Assembly (NCBI RefSeq): GCF_013364355.1
Contig: NZ_CP054931.1
Span: forward strand, 1-64,000
DNA length: 64,000 bases
From: Stenotrophomonas sp. NA06056
GTDB lineage: Bacteria > Pseudomonadota > Gammaproteobacteria > Xanthomonadales > Xanthomonadaceae
Reading direction: 5' to 3'
In this document: in pieces, positions 30,751-40,477 of the stretch
How positions within the stretch are numbered: position 1 is the first letter of the stretch
Layout of the letters: every line of letters starts with the position of its first letter
Made by a program: the position numbers and the translations under genes
The notes under the pieces: model-generated
What the model saw: only the letters and a program-made list of their open reading frames with translations
The model's database searches: none
What the model was told of the DNA's origin: nothing

Positions 30751-33228
30751 ATGTCGTTGCATCAGTACCGGCGCAAGCGTCGGCTGGGCGGAGGCAGCGG
30801 GCAGACCCCCGAGCCGGACGAAGTGCCCGCGCGGGGCAACCCGAAGCGGCGGCCGATCTTCGTGGTTCAACTGCACCACGCCAGCAGCCGACACTACGAT
30901 TTCCGCCTGGAAATGGATGGCGTGTTGAAGAGCTGGGCGGTGCCGAAGGGGCCGTCGCTGCGGGTAGGCGAGAAGCGCCTGGCGGTGGAAGTGGAAGACC
31001 ATCCGCTGTCCTATGCCGGCTTCGAAGGTGATATTCCGGAAGGACACTACGGCGCCGGCCACGTCGATGTGTTCGACCACGGCAGCTGGGCCTGCGAAGG
31101 TGATCCGCTGGAGGCACTGGCGGCTGGCAAGATCGACTTCGTGCTGCATGGACAGCGCCTGGCGGGTGGCTGGAAGCTGGTGCGCACGGCGATGAAGGGC
31201 CGCCAGGTGCAGTGGCTGCTGATCAAGCGCGACGACGAGCAGGCACGGGATGCTGAAGCGGATGATCTGCTGCATTCGCCAGCACCCAAATCTGCGAAGG
31301 CGCGCCGCGCCTCTGCGAAGAAGGCGGCGCCAGCGCCGCGTACCGCGCATCCACGCAAGGCTGATGCACGCTGGCATGCGCGTGCGCTGAAGCTGGATGG
31401 GGCGCGTGACAAGAGCTACCCGCGCCAGTTCAAACCCCAGCTCACCGATCATCGCGGCGCTGCGCCCGATGGTGAGCGTTGGCTGCACGAGATCAAGTGG
31501 GATGGCTACCGGCTGCTGGCGGACCTGCACGAGGGCGAGGTAAAGCTGCGCTCGCGCAATGGCCTGGACTGGACCGCGGATTTTCCCGAAGTGGTGCGGG
31601 CCGTACAGGCGCTACCGGTACGCGATGCACGCCTGGATGGGGAACTGGTGGTACTGGATGACAGCGGCCGCAGCGACTTCGCCGCGCTGCAGCGGGTGAT
31701 CGACGGCAGCTCGAAACAACCGCTGCGCTACATCGTGTTCGATCTGCCGGGCGTGGCCGGCGTCGACATCAGCCGCGCGCCGCTGCTGGAACGCAAGGCA
31801 CTGCTGAAGGAGCTGATCGGCGATACGCCGGGTACGCTGGCTTTCAGCGAGCACGTCATCGATCACGGCCCGGCGGTGTTCGAGGCCAGCGGCAAGGCGG
31901 GCTTCGAGGGCATCGTCAGCAAGCAGATCGATGCGCCCTACGTGAACGCCCGCGCGCGTAGCTGGGTGAAGGTGAAGCATGAGGACACCGATGAATTCCT
32001 GATCATCGGCCACACCGCGCCAAAGGGCTCGCGGGTGGGATTCGGTTCGCTGCTGCTGGCCACGCCGGACAAGGGCGGCCTGCGCTATGTCGGCCGGGTC
32101 GGTACCGGCTTCGACGACGAGAGCCTGCGCGCGCTGTCGGCCACGCTGGCGCCGCTGGCGGTGAAGGCAGCGGTGCTGGAGCTGCCGGCGCACGTGCCCT
32201 TCCGTGCGGCCAGCGTGCGCTGGGTGAAGCCGGTGACGGTGGCCGAGGTCGCGTTCCGTGGCTGGGGCAAGGAAGGATTGCTGCGCCAGGCCAGTTTCAA
32301 GCGACTGCGCAGTGACAAGCAGAAGGAGGACCTGGCGATGAGTGCAGCACCGGCCGATGACGGCGACGACGTTGCCATCACCCATCCCGAGCGCGTGGTG
32401 TTTGCGAAGAAGAAGCTCAGCAAGGGTGACGTCGCCGGCTACTACCGGCAGATGGCGCGCTGGATCCTGCCGGAAATCAGTGGACGGCCGCTTTCGCTGC
32501 TGCGCTGTCCCGATGGCGTGGGCAAGGCCTGTTTCTTCCAGAAGCACCACGGCCAAGGCCTGGGCGACGCCGTGCATGCAGTGCCGCTGCGGCAGAAGAG
32601 CGGGCGCGAGGACTACGTCTATATCGGTGACGAACGCGGGCTGCTGCAATTGGTGCAGATGAACACCCTGGAGCTGCATCCCTGGGGGGCGACGGTGGCC
32701 GATCCCGAGCATCCCGACCGGCTGGTGTTCGATCTTGATCCGGGTGAGGGCGTGAGCTGGGCCGACGTGAAGCGCGGCGCGCGTGATGTGCGCGATCGAT
32801 TGCAGGAGACCGGGCTGCAGAGCTTCGTGCGGTTGTCGGGTGGCAAGGGCGTGCATGTGGTGGTGCCGCTGCTGCCGAAGGCGGACTGGGAGGACGCGAA
32901 AGCGTTCTGCGAGGCGTTCGCGCAGGCGATGGCCGAACAGGCGCCGGACCGCTACGTGGCGACGATGAGCAAGGCCAAGCGCAGCGGCGTGATCTTCATC
33001 GACTGGCTGCGCAATACACGCGGTGCGACCAGCGTGTGTTCGTGGTCGCTGCGTGCGCGCGAGAGCGCGGGCGTGGCGGTGCCGCTGCGCTGGGAAGAGC
33101 TGGCGCGTGTCGGCGCTGCCGATGCGTTTCCGATGGACAAGGCGTTGGCACGGGCGAAGCGATTGAAAGCGGATCCGTGGCAGGGCATCGAACGGGTGAA
33201 GCAGAAGCTGCCGACGCTGCAGCGGTAG
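30751..33228 (+). CDS. ligD: Multifunctional ATP-dependent DNA ligase LigD
   Basis: Joins double-strand breaks held by Ku. The 825-residue protein has domains in the order phosphoesterase-ligase-polymerase. The N-terminal 3'-phosphoesterase carries His42, His43, His48 and Asp50 in LHHASSRHYDFRLE. The ligase domain has nucleotidyl-lysine Lys249 in EIKWDGYR. The C-terminal primase-polymerase has catalytic Asp661 and Asp663 in FDLDPG. This is the Pseudomonas-like arrangement. Its TAG stop is contributed by the SMAG repeat that follows. Confidence 0.96.
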   Translation: MSLHQYRRKRRLGGGSGQTPEPDEVPARGNPKRRPIFVVQLHHASSRHYDFRLEMDGVLKSWAVPKGPSLRVGEKRLAVEVEDHPLSYAGFEGDIPEGHYGAGHVDVFDHGSWACEGDPLEALAAGKIDFVLHGQRLAGGWKLVRTAMKGRQVQWLLIKRDDEQARDAEADDLLHSPAPKSAKARRASAKKAAPAPRTAHPRKADARWHARALKLDGARDKSYPRQFKPQLTDHRGAAPDGERWLHEIKWDGYRLLADLHEGEVKLRSRNGLDWTADFPEVVRAVQALPVRDARLDGELVVLDDSGRSDFAALQRVIDGSSKQPLRYIVFDLPGVAGVDISRAPLLERKALLKELIGDTPGTLAFSEHVIDHGPAVFEASGKAGFEGIVSKQIDAPYVNARARSWVKVKHEDTDEFLIIGHTAPKGSRVGFGSLLLATPDKGGLRYVGRVGTGFDDESLRALSATLAPLAVKAAVLELPAHVPFRAASVRWVKPVTVAEVAFRGWGKEGLLRQASFKRLRSDKQKEDLAMSAAPADDGDDVAITHPERVVFAKKKLSKGDVAGYYRQMARWILPEISGRPLSLLRCPDGVGKACFFQKHHGQGLGDAVHAVPLRQKSGREDYVYIGDERGLLQLVQMNTLELHPWGATVADPEHPDRLVFDLDPGEGVSWADVKRGARDVRDRLQETGLQSFVRLSGGKGVHVVVPLLPKADWEDAKAFCEAFAQAMAEQAPDRYVATMSKAKRSGVIFIDWLRNTRGATSVCSWSLRARESAGVAVPLRWEELARVGAADAFPMDKALARAKRLKADPWQGIERVKQKLPTLQR

Positions 33229-33289
33229 TGCCGGCCGCTGGCCGGCAACTGCAGGATGGCCAAGGTTGCCGGCCAGCGGCCGGCACTAC
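33225..33289. repeat. SMAG-type GTAG inverted repeat (dimer)
   Basis: GTAGTGCCGGCCGCTGGCCG with its complement closing in CTAC. It overlaps the ligD stop codon and reaches to 11 bp before the end of a convergent gene. Confidence 0.85.
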
Positions 33290-33299
33290 CCGTAGCCGG

Positions 33300-33689
33300 T
33301 CAGCGCGGATCGCGCGAGGCGCGGCGGCCGAACCACCAGCCGACCAGCAACTGCACCGGCAGCGAAACCAGCAGGCCGATGACGAACCACTGTGGGAAAT
33401 CGCCCCCCATCCCCCACAGGCCATAGCCCGCGCCGAGCACCAGCAACGACCAGATCGAAGTGCCATGCGCGCGCGGCCAACACGGTGCGTAGTAGGTGGC
33501 AAAGGCGATGGCGGCGACACCGCCGAGCACGGTGAACGCCAGGTCCCAGCCGAGCTGCGCCTCACTTCCCGGTGTCATGCCCAGCAGCGAAGGCAACCAA
33601 CCGGCAGTACTGCTGACCAGAGCCAGCGCGAGCAACGCGCCGATCAGGGCGAGCAACGAGAGAAAGAGGGTCTTGAGCGTGGCGGGCAT
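33300..33689 (-). CDS. Small multi-pass membrane protein
   Basis: A 129-residue protein with about four hydrophobic helices, including LFLSLLALIGALLALALVSS, WDLAFTVLGGVAAIAFATYY and FVIGLLVSLPVQLLVGWWF. No family was recognised. The internal ATG at 33689 is used because the region upstream in frame is not hydrophobic or conserved-looking. The gene is convergent with ligD. Confidence 0.7.
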   Translation of the reverse strand: MPATLKTLFLSLLALIGALLALALVSSTAGWLPSLLGMTPGSEAQLGWDLAFTVLGGVAAIAFATYYAPCWPRAHGTSIWSLLVLGAGYGLWGMGGDFPQWFVIGLLVSLPVQLLVGWWFGRRASRDPR

Positions 33690-33793
33690 GCGCGCATTGT
33701 ACGGCGGCCAGGCCGCCCGGCGCTGCGGGCAGATCGGCATGGCCGCCGTGCCCGTGGGAGAGGGAAACGGGCACGGCAGCCATGCACAGGGGG

Positions 33794-34822
33794 TCAGGCA
33801 GCGAAGTCGATCACCACGCGGCCTTCGATGGTGCCGGCGTGCATGCGCGCGAACACCTCGTTGACGTTCTCCAGGCGGTCGGTGCTGACCGTCGCCGCAA
33901 CCTTGCCTTCGGCGGCGAACTGCAGCGATTCCTGCAGGTCCAGGCGGGTGCCGACGATCGAACCGCGCACGGTGACGCCGTTGAGCACCATGCCGAAGAT
34001 GTCCAGTGGGAAGTTGCCCGGTGGCAGACCGTTGAGCGAGACCGTGCCGCCGCGCCGCACCATCCCCAGCGCCTGTTCAAACGCCTTGGGCGAAACCGCG
34101 GTGACCAGTGCACCATGCGCACCGCCGATCTCCTTCTTCAGGAATGCGGCCGGATCGGTGGTGCGCGCGTTGACGGTGACCTGCGCGCCCAGGCGCCGTG
34201 CCAGCGCCAGCTTGGCGTCATCGACGTCCACCGCCGCCACGTTCAGGCCCATCGCGCGGGCGTACTGCACCGCCATGTGGCCGAGGCCGCCGATACCGGA
34301 AATGGCCACCCAGTCACCGGGCTTGGTGTCGGTGACCTTCAGGCCCTTGTACACGGTGACGCCGGCGCACAGCACCGGCGCGATCTCGACAAAGCCCACT
34401 TCCTTCGGAAGCAGGCCGACATAGTTGGCATCGGCCAGTGCGTACTCGGCGAAGCCGCCGTTGACCGAGTAGCCGGTATTGCGCTGCGTTTCGCACAGCG
34501 TTTCCCATCCACCCAGACAGTGTTCGCAATGGCCACACGCCGAGTACAACCAGGGGATGCCGACCCTGTCACCTTCCTTGATGTGCCCTACCCCGCCTCC
34601 CACGGCCACGACGTGCCCCACGCCCTCGTGGCCGGGGATGAACGGCGGGTTCGGTCTCACCGGCCAGTCGCCCTCGGCGGCGTGCAGGTCGGTGTGGCAG
34701 ACGCCACAGGCCTCGATCTTGACCAGCACCTCGCCCGCCCCCGGGCGCGGTACCACGACTTCTTCGATGACCAGCGGCTTGCCGAACTCACGGACAACGG
34801 CGGCCTTCATGGTTCTATTCAT
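33794..34822 (-). CDS. adhP: Zinc-dependent alcohol dehydrogenase AdhP-like
   Basis: NAD(P)-dependent oxidation of primary alcohols such as ethanol. The 342-residue product has the catalytic-zinc site ([26 protein letters not shown]) and the structural-zinc cysteines in [15 protein letters not shown]. The Rossmann motif is [13 protein letters not shown]. It lies 74 bp downstream of an aldehyde dehydrogenase gene on the same strand, so it probably belongs to the sigma-54-controlled unit. Start ATG at 34822; an internal ATG at 34810 is possible. Confidence 0.93.
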   Translation of the reverse strand: MNRTMKAAVVREFGKPLVIEEVVVPRPGAGEVLVKIEACGVCHTDLHAAEGDWPVRPNPPFIPGHEGVGHVVAVGGGVGHIKEGDRVGIPWLYSACGHCEHCLGGWETLCETQRNTGYSVNGGFAEYALADANYVGLLPKEVGFVEIAPVLCAGVTVYKGLKVTDTKPGDWVAISGIGGLGHMAVQYARAMGLNVAAVDVDDAKLALARRLGAQVTVNARTTDPAAFLKKEIGGAHGALVTAVSPKAFEQALGMVRRGGTVSLNGLPPGNFPLDIFGMVLNGVTVRGSIVGTRLDLQESLQFAAEGKVAATVSTDRLENVNEVFARMHAGTIEGRVVIDFAA

Positions 34823-34896
34823 GCGTGCTTCTCCGTAGTGCGCTTGCAGACAGGATGGCGCCGGCCCCATGCCCGCGCCTTGATCCCGATCAATCC

Positions 34897-36426
<1,530 letters not shown>

Positions 36427-36462
36427 GGCGGCTCCTGTGGTGGGCATGGTGCCTGCACAGGC

Positions 36463-36477
36463 GCAAGGACGATGCCA
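36463..36477 (-). promoter_or_regulatory. Sigma-54 (RpoN) promoter of the dehydrogenase genes
   Basis: Read on the minus strand: TGGCAT-CGTCC-TTGC. The -24 GG and -12 GC are correctly spaced and differ little from consensus TGGCAC-N5-TTGC. Transcription would begin near 36451, about 25 nt before the aldehyde dehydrogenase start. Confidence 0.75.
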
Positions 36478-36597
36478 ACCCAGGCCTGCTGCGCTGCATC
36501 ACGCCTTCATCGCCCGGCTGTCGGTCATGGTGTCGCGCAGGCTGCGGCAGTGCAGCAGGTGTGGCCGTTGCAGGCCGACGCGGGGTGTGCTGTTAAT

Positions 36598-36611
36598 CGG
36601 GACAGGTCCCG
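36598..36611. promoter_or_regulatory. Palindrome in the dehydrogenase-activator spacer
   Basis: CGGGAC-AG-GTCCCG, 6-bp arms, about 120-135 bp upstream of the -24 element. Possible secondary activator site. Confidence 0.35.
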
Positions 36612-36618
36612 CAACAAC

Positions 36619-36635
36619 TGTCGCACTGTGCGACA
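36619..36635. promoter_or_regulatory. Probable upstream activator sequence for the sigma-54 activator
   Basis: TGTCGCAC-T-GTGCGACA is a perfect 8-bp-armed palindrome about 140-160 bp upstream of the sigma-54 promoter. It lies just before the activator start, where an enhancer-binding protein would bind. Confidence 0.7.
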
Positions 36636-36648
36636 CAGGAGGCTGTCG

Positions 36649-38499
36649 GTGTCCCCGCTTGCTCCCGATCCCCGCCTGGGCAGTGCCCGGCGCAGTTTCT
36701 TCGAGCGTGGCGCTGCCCCGGTTGGCGCGGTGCCCGAGGCGATCCTGCATTCCTGGCAACGCTGCCAACGGCACGGCCTGCTGGTGGATGCGCAGCCGAC
36801 CGCCGAACCGCTGACCGACCACCGCCTGCGCGAACTGCGCCAGCGCCGCGAGCGCCTGTGGCGACAGGCGCGCCCAGAGCTGGATGGATTGGCGGCGGAA
36901 ATGACCCACAGCGGCAGCATCGTGCTGCTGACCGATGAAGACGGCTGGATCCTCGACGCCGAAGGCAGCACCGGTTTCCTCGACAAGGCCGGTCGTGTCG
37001 CGCTGATGCCGGGCATGCGCTGGGACGAAGGCACGGTCGGTACCAACGCGATCGGCACCGCGCTGGTGGACGGGCGCGCGCTGCAGGTGCGTGGCGGCGA
37101 ACACTACTTCGCCCCGCACGGCATCCTCACCTGTTCGGCGGTGCCGATCCTCGATCCCTATGGGCAGTGCCTGGGTGTGCTCGACGTATCCGGTGATGCG
37201 CGGTTGCCGCACCTGCATGCACTGGCACTGGTGCGGCAGGCGGTTGCGCAGATCGAGCACCGCGGTTTCGCCGACGGCCTGTCCGACTGCGAGCTGCTGC
37301 GCCTGCATCATCAACCCGCGCTGCTAGGCAGTGCGCGCGAGGGCGTGCTCGGCTTCCGCGGCGGACGCTTGATCGCGGCCAATCGTGCCGGGCTGGCGCT
37401 GTTCGGGCTCGATCGGCAGGATATCGGCCGCACGCCGTACGAAGCTTTGTTCGAACAGCCGCTGTCGCGGCTGGCCGATGACGGCGTGCTGCTTGATCGC
37501 CAGGGTCGTCGTTTGTACGGCGTGCGCGAAGCACGCGCGTCGCGACGCAGTGTGGCCACGCCGGTGGCGACCGCGTCGTTGCCGGCGCGCGCGCAGGGGC
37601 CGCTGTTCGATATCGCGCAGCAACATCAGCTGGCCAATGCAGGACGTGTGCTGCAGGCCGGGTTGCCGGTGCTGCTGCAGGGCGAGACCGGCACCGGCAA
37701 GGAAGTCTTCGCGCGTGAACTGCACGCACGCAGCGTGCGTGCCGGAAAGCCCTTCGTCGCGGTGAACTGCGCGGCACTGCCGGAGGGCCTGATCGAAGCA
37801 GAGCTGTTCGGCTACGAGGATGGTGCCTTCACCGGTGCGCGCCGCCAGGGCAGCCCGGGCCTGCTGCGGCAGGCCGAGGGCGGCACGCTGTTCCTCGATG
37901 AGATCGGCGACATGCCGCTGGCGCTGCAACCGCGCCTGCTGCGCGTGCTGCAGGAGCGCGAGCTGTCACCGCTGGGCGGTGGCAAGCCGGTGAAACTCGA
38001 TTTCGCGCTGGTCTGCGCCAGCCACTGCGAACTGCCGCAGGCGGTGGACGCAGGCCGCTTCCGTGCGGATCTGTATTACCGCATCGCCGACCACGTGGTG
38101 ACCCTGGCACCGCTGCGGCAACATCCCGATCGCGGTGCAGTGGTGGATGCGCTGTGGCAGCAGCTGGGACACGGCCATGTGTTGTCTGCGCAGACGCGCG
38201 CGGCACTGGTGGCCCATGCCTGGCCCGGCAACCTGCGGCAGCTGAGTGCCTGCCTGCGCACGCTGGCAGCACTGGCTGAGCCCGGTCAGCCGGTGGATCC
38301 GCAGCTGCTGCCGGTGGACGTGCGTGCTGGCACGGTGGCCGCGCCAGCACTGCCTGCCAGCGGTGCGCTGGAGGAGATCGCCGAGGCGGCCATGCGCCAG
38401 GCGCTGGCCGAGTGCCAGGGCAACGTCAGCGCGGCCGCCAAGCGGCTGGGGATCAACCGCAGCACCCTGTACCGGCGCCTGGGTACGCCGCGTGGTTGA
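36649..38499 (+). CDS. Sigma-54-dependent enhancer-binding regulator (AcoR-like)
   Basis: ATPase that activates RpoN promoters. The 616-residue product starts at GTG with AGGAGG 6 bp upstream; the same open frame extends far back antisense to the aldehyde dehydrogenase but has no start signal there. An N-terminal GAF-like sensor region (about 60-200) and a PAS-like segment precede the AAA+ domain. Walker A is GETGTGKE at 345-352 and the sigma-54 contact loop GAFTGA is at 392-397. The C-terminal Fis-type helix-turn-helix reads [20 protein letters not shown]. It probably controls the divergent dehydrogenases. Confidence 0.92.
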   Translation: MSPLAPDPRLGSARRSFFERGAAPVGAVPEAILHSWQRCQRHGLLVDAQPTAEPLTDHRLRELRQRRERLWRQARPELDGLAAEMTHSGSIVLLTDEDGWILDAEGSTGFLDKAGRVALMPGMRWDEGTVGTNAIGTALVDGRALQVRGGEHYFAPHGILTCSAVPILDPYGQCLGVLDVSGDARLPHLHALALVRQAVAQIEHRGFADGLSDCELLRLHHQPALLGSAREGVLGFRGGRLIAANRAGLALFGLDRQDIGRTPYEALFEQPLSRLADDGVLLDRQGRRLYGVREARASRRSVATPVATASLPARAQGPLFDIAQQHQLANAGRVLQAGLPVLLQGETGTGKEVFARELHARSVRAGKPFVAVNCAALPEGLIEAELFGYEDGAFTGARRQGSPGLLRQAEGGTLFLDEIGDMPLALQPRLLRVLQERELSPLGGGKPVKLDFALVCASHCELPQAVDAGRFRADLYYRIADHVVTLAPLRQHPDRGAVVDALWQQLGHGHVLSAQTRAALVAHAWPGNLRQLSACLRTLAALAEPGQPVDPQLLPVDVRAGTVAAPALPASGALEEIAEAAMRQALAECQGNVSAAAKRLGINRSTLYRRLGTPRG

Positions 38500-38505
38500 G
38501 GGAAT

Positions 38506-38539
38506 CCGCTGGCGCCGGGTCTGTGCCCGGTACCAGCGG
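38506..38539. terminator. Hairpin between convergent genes
   Basis: CCGCTGG pairs with CCAGCGG and an inner CCGGG with CCCGG. It sits in the 48-bp gap between the activator stop and the eda stop. It lacks a T-run, so it could be a REP-like hairpin or a weak bidirectional terminator. Confidence 0.4.
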
Positions 38540-38547
38540 CCGAACGA

Positions 38548-39186
38548 TCAACTGGCCAGCACCGCGGCCTCGCGCGCCAGGCGCTCGACGCTGTCCCAGT
38601 CGCGGGTCTGCATCAGCGCGGCGGTGGTCAGCCAGGAGCCGCCCACGCACAGCACGTTGGGCAGGTGCAGGAACTGGCTGGCAGTCTGCGCACTGATGCC
38701 ACCGGTCGGGCAGAAGCGCACATCACCGAACGGGCCGTGCCACGCCGACAGCATCGCGGCACCGCCGGCCTGCACGGCGGGGAAGAACTTGAAGGTATCC
38801 AGGCCATGTTCCAGGCCGACGATCAGCTCCGAACCGGTGGCCACACCCGGCAGGTAGGGCAGATCGGCATCGCGTGCGGCAGCGTACAGCCGTGGCGTCG
38901 CCCCGGGCGACACCGCGAAGCGGCCACCGGCCTGCTTTACGGCCTGCATCTGTGCGGCATCGAGCACGGTGCCGGCGCCGATCACCGCATCCGGCACGGC
39001 TTCGACCATCGCCTTGATCGCTTCCAGCGCACGGGGCGTGCGCAGGGTCACCTCGATCACCGGCAGGCCACCACGGAACAGCGCCTGCGCGACCTGCACC
39101 GCATCGTCGATGTCATCGGGGGTGAACACCGGAATCACCGGTGCCAGTTTCAGTACCGCACGAACGCGTGGATCAGCGCCGGACAT
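38548..39186 (-). CDS. eda: 2-dehydro-3-deoxy-phosphogluconate (KDPG) aldolase
   Basis: Cleaves KDPG to pyruvate and glyceraldehyde-3-phosphate, the last step of both the Entner-Doudoroff and uronate pathways. The 212-residue product has IEVTLRTPRALEAI, GAGTVLDAAQ, the Schiff-base Lys in LDTFKFFPA, and FCPTGGIS. It overlaps the end of kdgK by 14 bp, suggesting coupled translation. Confidence 0.95.
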   Translation of the reverse strand: MSGADPRVRAVLKLAPVIPVFTPDDIDDAVQVAQALFRGGLPVIEVTLRTPRALEAIKAMVEAVPDAVIGAGTVLDAAQMQAVKQAGGRFAVSPGATPRLYAAARDADLPYLPGVATGSELIVGLEHGLDTFKFFPAVQAGGAAMLSAWHGPFGDVRFCPTGGISAQTASQFLHLPNVLCVGGSWLTTAALMQTRDWDSVERLAREAAVLAS

Positions 39187-40192
39187 CGAATCTCTCCTCG
39201 CCCATCAGGGCCAACACATCAGCTTCGCTGACGGGATTGAAATCGCCGGGAATGGAGTGCTTCAGGCCCCCGGCGGCCAGGCCGAAGCGCACGGTGGCGT
39301 CGGCATCGAAGGCGGACAGGATGCCATGCAGGATGCCTGCCGCGAAGGCATCACCACCGCCGATGCGGTCGACGATGCCCTGCAGCTGGCGTACCGGCGC
39401 CTGTGCGCGGGTGCCATCGCGGCCAAGCAGCAATGCGCCCAGCGCATGGTGGTCCACGCTCAACGTCTGCCGTTGGGTGCAGGCCAGCCACTGCAGCTGC
39501 GGGAACGCTTCGAACGCCGCCGCTGCCGCCGCTTCCACGCGCGCGACCACGTCGGGCTGTTCGAAGCGCTGGCCGAGGATGACTTCGATATCGCGGTAAT
39601 CGGCAAAGACGATGTCGGCCTGCGCGAACAGTTCATGCAGGATGGCCTGCGCATCGCCGCCCCAACGCTGCCACAGCTTCGGCCGGAAGTTGCCATCGAA
39701 AGACACGCGCACGCCCTGCGTACGGGCGGCACGCGCTGCGGCCAGCGTGGCCTGCGCCACGTCCGGGCCCAGCGCCGGGCTGACTCCCGACAGGTGCAGC
39801 CATTGCGCGCCCTGCAGCAGCGCCGGCCAGTCGTAGTCGGCGGCGGTGCTGTTGGCGAACGCGGAATCGGCACGGTCGTAGACCACTTCACTGGCCCGTT
39901 GCACTGCGCCGGTGGTCAGGAAATACAGGCCCATGCGGCCTTCGGCATCTTCGCGCACGCCGCGCGTATCGACGCCGTGCCGGCGCAGTTCGGCCAGCGC
40001 ATGCGCACCGAGCGCGTTGCCGGCGACGGTGCTGACCATGGCCACGTCATGTCCAAAACGGGACAGCGAGACAGCCACGTTGGCCTCGGCGCCGCCGACG
40101 TGCACCTGCAGCTGCGGCGACTGCAGCAGCAGTTCGCGACCGGGCGCTCCCAAGCGCAGCAGCAATTCCCCGAAACACACGATACGACCCAT
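39173..40192 (-). CDS. kdgK: 2-dehydro-3-deoxygluconokinase
   Basis: Phosphorylates 2-keto-3-deoxygluconate to KDPG for Eda. The 339-residue PfkB-family product has GGAEANVAVSLSRFG near the N-terminus and the catalytic GGGDAFAAGILHGIL near the C-terminus. The ATG at 40192 has a GAAGGAG site upstream. A copy of the putative LacI operator lies 83-91 bp upstream. The gene is transcribed away from the uronate receptor gene. Confidence 0.94.
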   Translation of the reverse strand: MGRIVCFGELLLRLGAPGRELLLQSPQLQVHVGGAEANVAVSLSRFGHDVAMVSTVAGNALGAHALAELRRHGVDTRGVREDAEGRMGLYFLTTGAVQRASEVVYDRADSAFANSTAADYDWPALLQGAQWLHLSGVSPALGPDVAQATLAAARAARTQGVRVSFDGNFRPKLWQRWGGDAQAILHELFAQADIVFADYRDIEVILGQRFEQPDVVARVEAAAAAAFEAFPQLQWLACTQRQTLSVDHHALGALLLGRDGTRAQAPVRQLQGIVDRIGGGDAFAAGILHGILSAFDADATVRFGLAAGGLKHSIPGDFNPVSEADVLALMGEERFDVRR

Positions 40193-40274
40193 TTCTGCTC
40201 CTTCACGCGTGCCGCCCGCATGTGACACTGGGCGGCGTGGTTGTGGACCACGCGTGGGGCGTGGATTTGGCTAG

Positions 40275-40283
40275 CGGTGTCAT
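40275..40283 (-). promoter_or_regulatory. Putative LacI-family operator upstream of kdgK-eda
   Basis: ATGACACCG read on the minus strand, followed by CTAGCCA. One of five uronate-cluster copies of the motif. Confidence 0.55.
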
Positions 40284-40421
40284 TTCAATCCCGCCCAGCC
40301 TTGCCCTAAGCCTACCAAACTGTTGGAAGCATTGTCCTGCAAGCGTCTTGGAGACATTTCAGATCTGTTGCGGTGCAAGATGCCGGATCGGGAACGTGCT
40401 GTTAACGTCCGGCCTGACCAG

Positions 40422-40430
40422 CGGTGTCAT
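40422..40430 (-). promoter_or_regulatory. Putative LacI-family operator upstream of the TonB receptor gene
   Basis: ATGACACCG on the minus strand. The wider + strand sequence TGACCAGCGGTGTCA has TGAC and GTCA ends. It lies 48-56 bp before the receptor start. Confidence 0.55.
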
Positions 40431-40477
40431 CACGCTGAAACAGCCGCGATACCAGACCTTTGGGAGAGGGGAAAGGC

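Noticed and set aside
33570..33578. ATGACACCG motif inside the small membrane protein gene
   Set aside because: It lies within coding sequence with no nearby start, so it is probably chance; it is kept as a caution on motif specificity.
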